Shown one piece after another: positions 12,953 to 19,196 of a stretch of 19,196 bases of DNA (position 1 is its first letter; each line of letters opens with the position of its first letter). Source of the DNA: Lysobacterales bacterium (GTDB taxonomy: Bacteria > Pseudomonadota > Gammaproteobacteria > Xanthomonadales > Rhodanobacteraceae); NCBI GenBank assembly GCA_013298265.1, contig JAAFHE010000002.1:9374-28569 (forward strand). The letters are read 5' to 3'. Under the pieces are notes generated by a model. The model was not told where the DNA came from, made no database searches, and saw only the letters and a list, made by a program, of their open reading frames with translations. Position numbers and translations under genes: made by a program.

Positions 12953-15007
12953 ATGGACATCGCTTTCACCACGCTGCTTGCCGCGGTCGTCATTCTGGTC
13001 GTGTTCCTGCTCGGCTTCATGGCCCTCGTGGCGAAGTTCTATCAGAAGGTGGATCAGGGCCGCGCGATGATCGTCAACACGATGCGCGCCGAACCCGAAG
13101 TCACCTTCACCGGCCGGCTGGTCATTCCGATCCTGCATCGGCGCGAAGTGATGGACATCTCGCTCAAGACCATCGAGATCGAGCGCATGGGCAAGGAGGG
13201 CCTGATCTGCAAGGACAACATGCGCGCGGACATCAAGGTGAAGTTCTTCGTGCGCGTGAACAAGACGCGCGAGGACGTGCTGCGCGTGGCCCAGGGCATC
13301 GGCTGCGAGCGCGCGAGCAACCAGGCCACGCTCGAAGACCTGTTCAGCGCGAAGTTCTCCGAGGCGCTCAAGACCGTCGGCAAGGCAATGGATTTCGTCG
13401 ATCTCTACGAGGCGCGCGACCGCTTCCGCGACCAGATCGTGCGCCAGATCGGCGACGAGCTGTCGGGTTACGTGCTCGAGGACGCGGCGATCGACTACCT
13501 CGAACAGACACCTCTGGAGAAGCTTGATCCGCACAACATCCTTGACGCCCAGGGCATCCGCAAGATCACCGAGCTGACCGCCGAGCAGAACATCTTCACC
13601 AACGAGCTGCGCCGCAACGAGGAAATGCGCATCAAGAAAAAGGACGTCGAAACCGCCGAGGCGGTGCTTGAGCTGGAACGGCAGAAGGCGCATGCGGAAG
13701 CCAACCAGTTGCGCGAGATCGCGATCACGCGCTCGCGCGAGGAAGCCGAGGCGGCCAAGGTCAGCGCCGAGGAACGCGCCAAGTCCGAAGGCGCGCGCCT
13801 GCTGGCCGATCAGCAGATCGCGGTGCAGACCGAGAACATGAAGCGCGAAACCGAAGTCGCCGAGAAAAACCGGCAGCGCGCCGTTGCGATCGAGGAAGAA
13901 AAGGTCACGCGTGCACGCGACCTGGAAATCGTCGACCGCGAGCGCGAAGTGACGCTGCAGCGCATCGAGAAGGAAAAGGCCGTCGAGATACAGAAGAAGG
14001 CCATCGCTGACGTGATCCGCGAGCGCATCGTGGTCGAGCGCACCGTGGCCGAGCAGGAAGAAGAGATCAAGAACCTGCGTGCGCTGTCGGAAGCCGAACG
14101 CACCAAGAAGAGCACCATCGTGCTGGCCGAAGGCCAGGCCGAAGAGAAGTACATCACCGACGTGAAGGTCGCGCTTGCCGACGAGCAGCGCGCCAAGCAC
14201 AAGGCCGCGGAGGAGCTGACCATGGCCGATGCGCGCCTGGCCATCGCAAGCAAGTCGGCCGAGGGCCGCAAGCGCGAGGCAGAAGGCATCGAGGCAATTG
14301 CCGCCGCGTCGGGTCTGGCCGAAGCGCGCGTTGCCATGGCCCGGGCGGATGCGAGCGAGAAGGAAGGACTGGTCTCCACCAAGGTCCGGCTCGCCGAAGC
14401 CGACGCGATCGCGAAGACCGGCGCGGCCACGGCCGATGCGTTGCGCCTGAAGCTCGAAGCCGAAGCGACCGGCAAGCACAAGCACGGCGATGCCGAGGCG
14501 CATGCAATCGCGGCGCGCTTTGCGGCCGAAGCCGGTGGACTCAAGGAAAAGTTCGACGCGATGCAGGCCATGAGTGCCGAGACCCGCGCGCACGAGGAGC
14601 AGCGCATGCAGCTCGACTACGCCCACGTGCAGCGTCTCAAGAGCATCGAAGCCAATCAGGCCATCGCGCGCGAGCAGGCCGAAGTCCTGTCCAAGGCGCT
14701 CGGCGTGGCCAAGATCGAGATCGTCGGCGGCGACGGCGAGTACTTCGAGCGCTTCATGCGCAGCCTGAGCATTGGCAAGGGCATCGATGGCACGGTCGAC
14801 AAGAGTGAGCTGCTGAGCCAGGCCTTCGCCGACCACAAGTCCGGCAAGCGCGATCTGATCGCCGATGCACGCGAACTGATCGCCGCGTTCGGCGGTGCGG
14901 AAGCGGTGCGCGACCTGTCGATCGCGGGGCTGATGCAGAAGCTCACGGCGTCCGGACGGCACAGCGATGTGGAGACGCTGAAGCGGCTGAGCGGTGACGG
15001 GGCGTAG
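12953..15007 (+). CDS. yqiK: Flotillin-like SPFH/Band 7 membrane protein (YqiK family)
   Basis: A 684-residue protein. The ATG at 12953 is chosen for its GGAG 8 bases upstream and for the N-terminal membrane anchor that begins at once (residues 5-27, LLAAVVILVVFLLGFMALVA). The SPFH/Band 7 domain spans about 30-210 (MRAEPEVTFTGRLVIPILHR, CKDNMRADIKVKFFVRVN, VLEDAAIDYLEQTPLEKLDP). A long charged coiled coil rich in Ala-Glu repeats runs from about 215 to 570 (EAEAAKVSAEERAKSEGARL), the flotillin domain. The C-terminus (about 575-684) is partly globular (ALGVAKIEIVGGDGEYFERF, GGAEAVRDLSIAGLMQKLTA). It is about 130 residues longer than E. coli YqiK. Flotillins oligomerise into membrane microdomains. 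The YqiJ-like gene just before it is its expected partner, and the PspA-like gene and AAA+ ATPase on either side link it to membrane stress or remodelling. Confidence 0.92.
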   Translation: MDIAFTTLLAAVVILVVFLLGFMALVAKFYQKVDQGRAMIVNTMRAEPEVTFTGRLVIPILHRREVMDISLKTIEIERMGKEGLICKDNMRADIKVKFFVRVNKTREDVLRVAQGIGCERASNQATLEDLFSAKFSEALKTVGKAMDFVDLYEARDRFRDQIVRQIGDELSGYVLEDAAIDYLEQTPLEKLDPHNILDAQGIRKITELTAEQNIFTNELRRNEEMRIKKKDVETAEAVLELERQKAHAEANQLREIAITRSREEAEAAKVSAEERAKSEGARLLADQQIAVQTENMKRETEVAEKNRQRAVAIEEEKVTRARDLEIVDREREVTLQRIEKEKAVEIQKKAIADVIRERIVVERTVAEQEEEIKNLRALSEAERTKKSTIVLAEGQAEEKYITDVKVALADEQRAKHKAAEELTMADARLAIASKSAEGRKREAEGIEAIAAASGLAEARVAMARADASEKEGLVSTKVRLAEADAIAKTGAATADALRLKLEAEATGKHKHGDAEAHAIAARFAAEAGGLKEKFDAMQAMSAETRAHEEQRMQLDYAHVQRLKSIEANQAIAREQAEVLSKALGVAKIEIVGGDGEYFERFMRSLSIGKGIDGTVDKSELLSQAFADHKSGKRDLIADARELIAAFGGAEAVRDLSIAGLMQKLTASGRHSDVETLKRLSGDGA

Positions 15008-15146
15008 TCGCAGTGCGGTGACACGCGCCTGACAGGCGCTGTGCGTCAGGCACCGTCCGGTCCTTCTGCACGGGATGGTGTGCAATCGGCGATGCGTTGC
15101 GGCGTGAAGCTGTGGCGTGTCGCCGTGTTCCCAGCAAGGGATAGCC

Positions 15147-18100
15147 ATGTCTTCCGATTCCGCCACATTTGAACTTCTGCGCAAACGCCTCGTCGCCGCC
15201 GCGGAAACGCTGCACGGCAAGGCCGAAGTACTCAACGCGCGCCGCGTCGAGGCGTTCGGGCGCGTCGAGTCCAGGCTGCTGGCGCGGCTCAATGCGCGCA
15301 CCGAGCACAATTGCGTTGCGCGTGACATCGTGCGCGTCGGCGACCGGCTCCTGTTCGGCTACAACGTATTCATCGGGCTGAAGAAGGAAACCCTCGTCGC
15401 CGACGTGTTCTGCCTCTATGCGCTCGACGGCAGCGGCGAGGCGCCGGAACTCAAGCCGCTGCCGCTGGATGGCAGCTTCCTCGCCGATGCGCGTTTCGTC
15501 GCCGATTTCCGCGAGCTGTTCACCTATTACCGCGCGACCACGCTCGATCAGCTACGCGTCCTTGATGAACGCCTGCTGCTGGTGTTCCGCACCGGCTCGC
15601 AGGCCGGCGACAAGCGCGTGTTCCGTTTCGCGATCGGGCACGACGGCGCGATCAGCTACATCGACAACCGCGGCGAGCGTGACCATGTGCTGCCGCCGAG
15701 CCACGATTTCGAATGGACTCCGGTCACGCGCGAGCAGTACGTGCTGGGCCGTCATCCGCACGTCAACGTGGTCGATACGGTTTTCGTCGAGACCCTCGGT
15801 GGCGATCTGACGATCAAGGTCGAAAACAATACCGAAACCGGGCTCGGCGTTTTCAGCGAGCCGGTCGAGGACAAGAACCAGTCGCTCGCCGACGCGGAGA
15901 TCGCGTACGCCGACCTGCGCGGCGTGATCCTGCTGCGCGTCAAACCCTACCGCGAAGACACGGTGCGTTATCTCGTCTTCAACAAGCGCCTCAAGACTGC
16001 CGTGCGCATCGACGAGATCGGCGCGTCCTGCATGCAGCTACCGGAAGACCACGGACTGGTGTTTCCGGGCGGTTGCTATCTGGAGTCCGGCGACTACAAG
16101 CGGTTCTCCGATCTGGGTCACGATTTTTCCGCCTACCGCATCAAGCGTGTGATCAAAGCGACCAGCGGCGAGGACATGCTGTACGTGTTCCATGAGCCCG
16201 TCGGCGGCACCTACGCGCTGCTGTCCTACAACCTCATCGAGCGCAGCATGAGCCAGCCGTTGCTCGGCAGCGGCTATGCGCGCTTCGTCGATGGGCGTGT
16301 CCTGCTGATCACGCCTGAGGCGCCGGAACAGGCCTCGCGCCTGCACACCATGCAGCTGTGGCGCACGCCGTTCGCGTTCGAGGAATACGCCAGCGCGCAG
16401 CCGCGCGTCGCGGGCCTGCTCGGACGCCTCGGCAACGCAAGCGTGGTGCGCGCCCTGGCCGAGCTGCGCGAGCTGCGCCGCCTCGCCGAAGACGTCGGCA
16501 GCCGCGGCGCCTACGAGCGCCTGCTGCGTGTCGCGGCACGCTGCAGCGACGCGTATCCGTGGCTGGCTGAAGCAGAGGTCGGCGACATCGGCAGCGAGGT
16601 CGCTCTGCTCGCGCGCAGCGGACGCGAGGCGCTGAACGCGTATGAGAAGCTCGAACGCGCGCAGACCGAAGCGACGCAGCTCGTCGTCGGTGCGGGCCGC
16701 GGTGTCAGCGAACTGCTGTCGCGCGTCGCGAGCCTGCTGTGGCAGAAGCCGGACGATTTCACCGACGCGATCCGCCTGCTCAAGCGCAAGCGCGGCGAAC
16801 TCACCGTCATGGGCGAGCAGCCGCATGTCGACGCCGCGGCGATCGCGGCGCTGGATGCGAAGCTGCGCGAGGAACTGGACCGCATCGGCACGCGTGCACT
16901 GAAATTCTTCGCCGACCCGGCCGCGTTCGCCAGTCTGCGTCAGGGCCTGGCCGACAGTGCCGCGGCGGTGGATCAGGCGCGCACGACGGTTGCGCTGGCG
17001 CCGGTCGCCGAGAAACTCGATGCGCTGGCGGAGTCGCTCGATGGCCTGTCCGGCCTGATCGCCGGCTTCGAGCAGAGCGACGCGCAGCAGCGTGCGTCGC
17101 TGCTCGGTCAAACCTCGCAGCTCTACGCCGAGCTCAACCGGATCCGCGCGGCGCTGCGCACGCGCCGCGACAGTCTGCTCGTGCAGGAGCAGGGACTCGA
17201 ATTCGGCGCGCAGCTCACCGTGCTGGAACAGTCGGTGCTGAACCTGCTCGGTCGTTGCGATACGCCGGAAAGCGTGGACGCGGCACTGGCACAGGTGCTG
17301 AGCCAGATCGAACAGCTCGAAGCCCGTTTCGGCGAGCAGCCTGACTTCGTCGTCGAGCTGACGTCGCGCCGCGAAACCGCGCTGGAAGCGTTCGCCGCGC
17401 GGCGCGAGCAGATCGCCGGGCAGCGCGAGCGCCGCGCGCAGGGCATCAAGGAAGCTGTCGCGCGCGTGCTCGATGGTGTGCCGCGTCGCGTTGCACGCAT
17501 TGACGCCGCCGAGGAACTGCACGCGTTCTTTGCCGGCGACAGCCTGGTCGAACGCGCGCAGCGACAGATCGAGGAGCTGCGCGGCATCGGCCAGGCGGTC
17601 GCCGCGGACGAACTCGCCGGCCGCTTGCGTGGACTCAAGGAAGCCGGCCTGCGCGACCTGCGCGACCGCAACGAACTGGGCGCGAGCGGCGAAACGCTCG
17701 CGCTGGGACGGCATCGCTTCACGATCGAGCGCGGCCGTCTGGATCTCGCGCTGCTGCACGACGCCGACGGCCTCGCCCTGCAGCTGACCGGCACCGACTA
17801 TCGCCGCCGTCTCGACGAGCCGCGCGCCGAGGCGTTCCGCGCGGTCTGGGGCCAGGCGCTGCCGAACGAGAACGCGCAGGTGTATCGCGCCGAGTTCCTT
17901 GCCGCACTGCTGTGGCAGCGCGTCGAAAGCGGCGACGACGATCTGCACGATGCCTTGCGTGCGGCCGATCCGCAGCCCTTGCTCGACGCGGTCGCGCAGG
18001 AAGCCCAGCGCCGTCCGGGCGAGGACTACCAGCGCGGCGTGCATGACGCCGACGCGGCCGCGATCCTGCGCGAACTGGTGCGTCTGGCCGACGGCGCCGG

Positions 18101-19196
18101 CGAGTTGCGTCTGCCCGCGGCGGCGCGTGTGCTCGCCCAGGTGTGGTACGCGACACAGCGCGAGCAGGGCCAGGTTCTGGTGCGCGCGCATGCGGCGGGC
18201 CTGCACTGGTTCGTACAGCGGCAGGAAAGCGTGCCGTTGCCGGCGTCCTGGCTCAGTGGCCTGCAGATGTGCGCGCAGCAGCTCGGCCTGGTCGTGGGCG
18301 CCGGCGCGATTGATGCGGCCGCGCGTCATCTCGTCGCGAGCCTCGGCGGAGACCACGCCCGTTTCGCTGCGAGTGCGGCGGCGTCGGATCTGAGCCAGCG
18401 TGCCGCGGCCGAACTGCCGCGCGCGACGCTGGCTGCGCTGCAGTCGGATCTCAGCGCGAGCGAGCGGCTGCATCTGGCGCGCGAATGGTGCCAGCGGCTC
18501 GGTGCTGCCGACGCCGACACGGCGCTCGAAGCCGGCGCGCTGCTCGCCTTCGCCGAATTGCCCCGCGAGCGCATCAATGCGCAGTTGCGCGCCGACATCA
18601 GCGGACTGCGCGGCGCGCATGCACGCGTGCGCGACGGCGTGCTCGCGCTGGACCTGCCGGAGTTCATCGACCGCCTCACGACGTATGCGGAAACCGCCGA
18701 GCGCGACTGGCAGGCATTCGCGAAGCTGCGTCATGGCATCGTCGAAGGCGAGCGCCGCCGGCTCGGCCTCGATCGCTTCCAGGCCAGGCCCATGGCCGGC
18801 TTCGTGCGCAACCGCCTGATCGACGAGGTCTATCTGCCGCTGATCGGCAACAACCTCGCCAAGCAGATCGGCAGCGTCGGCGATGCCCGCAGCGACCGGT
18901 CCGGCCTGCTGTTGCTGATCTCGCCGCCGGGCTACGGCAAGACCACACTGATGGAATACATAGCCGACCGCCTCGGCATGATCTTCGTGCGCGTGAACGG
19001 GCCGACGCTGGGCCACGATATCGTTGCGCTCGATCCGGCCGCGGTGCCGCAGCGCGGCGCTGCGGAGGAACTGGTCAAGCTCAATCTTGGCCTGGCCATG
19101 GGCGTCAACGTGATGCTCTATCTCGACGACATCCAGCACCTGTCGGCGGAGTTCCTGCAGAAATTCATTTCCCTGGCCGATGGAACGCGGCGCATC
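15147..19196 (+). CDS. Giant AAA+ ATPase, DUF3686 'DNA repair ATPase' type, C-terminus beyond the window
   Basis: Open from the ATG at 15147 (AAGGGA six bases upstream) to the right edge: exactly 1350 codons with no stop. Residues about 10-450 match my memory of DUF3686: a beta-rich region with HNCVARDIVRVGDRLLFGYN, YVLGRHPHVNVVDTVFVETL and NKRLKTAVRIDEIG. Residues about 450-880 are largely helical and coiled coil (ELRELRRLAEDVGSRGAYER, SQIEQLEARFGEQPDFVVEL). About 900-1200 is a second globular part. The AAA+ module begins near 1230 with Walker A PPGYGKTT (1260-1267) and Walker B VMLYLDDIQH (1322-1331), followed by FLQKFISLADGTRRI. The second acidic Walker B residue is Asp-1328, not the common Glu. 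No signal peptide or membrane helix is visible. The 'DNA repair' label is a database-style name without direct evidence. In this operon a role in remodelling the PspA/flotillin assembly is at least as likely. Confidence 0.88.
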   Translation, partial: MSSDSATFELLRKRLVAAAETLHGKAEVLNARRVEAFGRVESRLLARLNARTEHNCVARDIVRVGDRLLFGYNVFIGLKKETLVADVFCLYALDGSGEAPELKPLPLDGSFLADARFVADFRELFTYYRATTLDQLRVLDERLLLVFRTGSQAGDKRVFRFAIGHDGAISYIDNRGERDHVLPPSHDFEWTPVTREQYVLGRHPHVNVVDTVFVETLGGDLTIKVENNTETGLGVFSEPVEDKNQSLADAEIAYADLRGVILLRVKPYREDTVRYLVFNKRLKTAVRIDEIGASCMQLPEDHGLVFPGGCYLESGDYKRFSDLGHDFSAYRIKRVIKATSGEDMLYVFHEPVGGTYALLSYNLIERSMSQPLLGSGYARFVDGRVLLITPEAPEQASRLHTMQLWRTPFAFEEYASAQPRVAGLLGRLGNASVVRALAELRELRRLAEDVGSRGAYERLLRVAARCSDAYPWLAEAEVGDIGSEVALLARSGREALNAYEKLERAQTEATQLVVGAGRGVSELLSRVASLLWQKPDDFTDAIRLLKRKRGELTVMGEQPHVDAAAIAALDAKLREELDRIGTRALKFFADPAAFASLRQGLADSAAAVDQARTTVALAPVAEKLDALAESLDGLSGLIAGFEQSDAQQRASLLGQTSQLYAELNRIRAALRTRRDSLLVQEQGLEFGAQLTVLEQSVLNLLGRCDTPESVDAALAQVLSQIEQLEARFGEQPDFVVELTSRRETALEAFAARREQIAGQRERRAQGIKEAVARVLDGVPRRVARIDAAEELHAFFAGDSLVERAQRQIEELRGIGQAVAADELAGRLRGLKEAGLRDLRDRNELGASGETLALGRHRFTIERGRLDLALLHDADGLALQLTGTDYRRRLDEPRAEAFRAVWGQALPNENAQVYRAEFLAALLWQRVESGDDDLHDALRAADPQPLLDAVAQEAQRRPGEDYQRGVHDADAAAILRELVRLADGAGELRLPAAARVLAQVWYATQREQGQVLVRAHAAGLHWFVQRQESVPLPASWLSGLQMCAQQLGLVVGAGAIDAAARHLVASLGGDHARFAASAAASDLSQRAAAELPRATLAALQSDLSASERLHLAREWCQRLGAADADTALEAGALLAFAELPRERINAQLRADISGLRGAHARVRDGVLALDLPEFIDRLTTYAETAERDWQAFAKLRHGIVEGERRRLGLDRFQARPMAGFVRNRLIDEVYLPLIGNNLAKQIGSVGDARSDRSGLLLLISPPGYGKTTLMEYIADRLGMIFVRVNGPTLGHDIVALDPAAVPQRGAAEELVKLNLGLAMGVNVMLYLDDIQHLSAEFLQKFISLADGTRRI

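Noticed and set aside
15025..15039. Small hairpin GCGCCT-GAC-AGGCGC in the gap between the flotillin and ATPase genes, considered as a terminator.
   Set aside because: Only a 6-bp stem with a 3-base loop and no T-run follows. It does not show that the operon ends before the ATPase.
12809..15328. An 839-codon minus-strand open frame opposite the flotillin gene.
   Set aside because: It mirrors the flotillin coiled coil, giving repetitive Leu/Ala/His/Arg sequence with no known domain. The plus-strand flotillin is unmistakable.
16038..19139. A 1033-codon minus-strand open frame opposite the AAA+ ATPase gene.
   Set aside because: It is an antisense shadow of a high-GC coding strand; the plus strand has Walker A and B motifs and a good ribosome-binding site.

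Overview
The window is GC-rich DNA with high-GC codon use. It carries a FecI/FecR/TonB surface-signalling cassette, large exported proteins with cysteine-paired beta domains, and a YjfI/PspA/YqiJ/YqiK/AAA+ gene set. Together these suggest a gammaproteobacterium of the Xanthomonadales/Lysobacterales type (for example Rhodanobacteraceae). That placement is inferred from gene style, not from a marker gene. I see no rRNA, tRNA, CRISPR array, transposase or prophage gene.

Layout. (1) 1-3596, minus strand: a TonB-like energy transducer, then an ECF sigma factor, a FecR-type anti-sigma regulator, and the N-terminal 361 residues of an STN-containing TonB-dependent receptor that runs off the left edge. 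The FecR stop and the receptor start overlap (ATGA). This is a FecI-FecR-FecA type cell-surface signalling and uptake system with its own TonB. (2) 3720-5735, plus strand: a 512-residue exported protein of unknown function, an AT-rich hairpin, and a 93-residue Arg-rich small protein closed by a strong intrinsic terminator. (3) 5809-6419: about 600 bases with no gene I can support. (4) 6530-10581, minus strand: a 969-residue exported multidomain protein followed by paired hairpins including an intrinsic terminator, and a 324-residue exported protein, possibly helical-repeat. (5) 10726-19196, plus strand: six co-directional genes, four of them touching or overlapping, then two separated by 139-149 base gaps. 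In order they are a DUF2170/YjfI protein, a divergent PspA/IM30-like coiled-coil protein, a small protein with two ribbon-helix-helix-like segments, a YqiJ-like membrane protein with an OB-fold, a YqiK-like flotillin, and a giant AAA+ ATPase of the DUF3686 'DNA repair ATPase' type cut by the right edge.

The most interesting region is (5). It joins two sets known separately from E. coli (yjfI-yjfJ and yqiJ-yqiK) with a large AAA+ motor and a possible DNA-binding small protein. I infer a membrane-stress or membrane-remodelling system: a peripheral PspA-like scaffold, a flotillin microdomain with its OB-fold partner, and an ATPase that could remodel or disassemble the assembly. Its upstream region, shared with the divergent exported-protein gene, contains a 9-bp-armed palindrome that overlaps a perfect -35 hexamer. 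This looks like an operator and suggests the operon is repressed and inducible.
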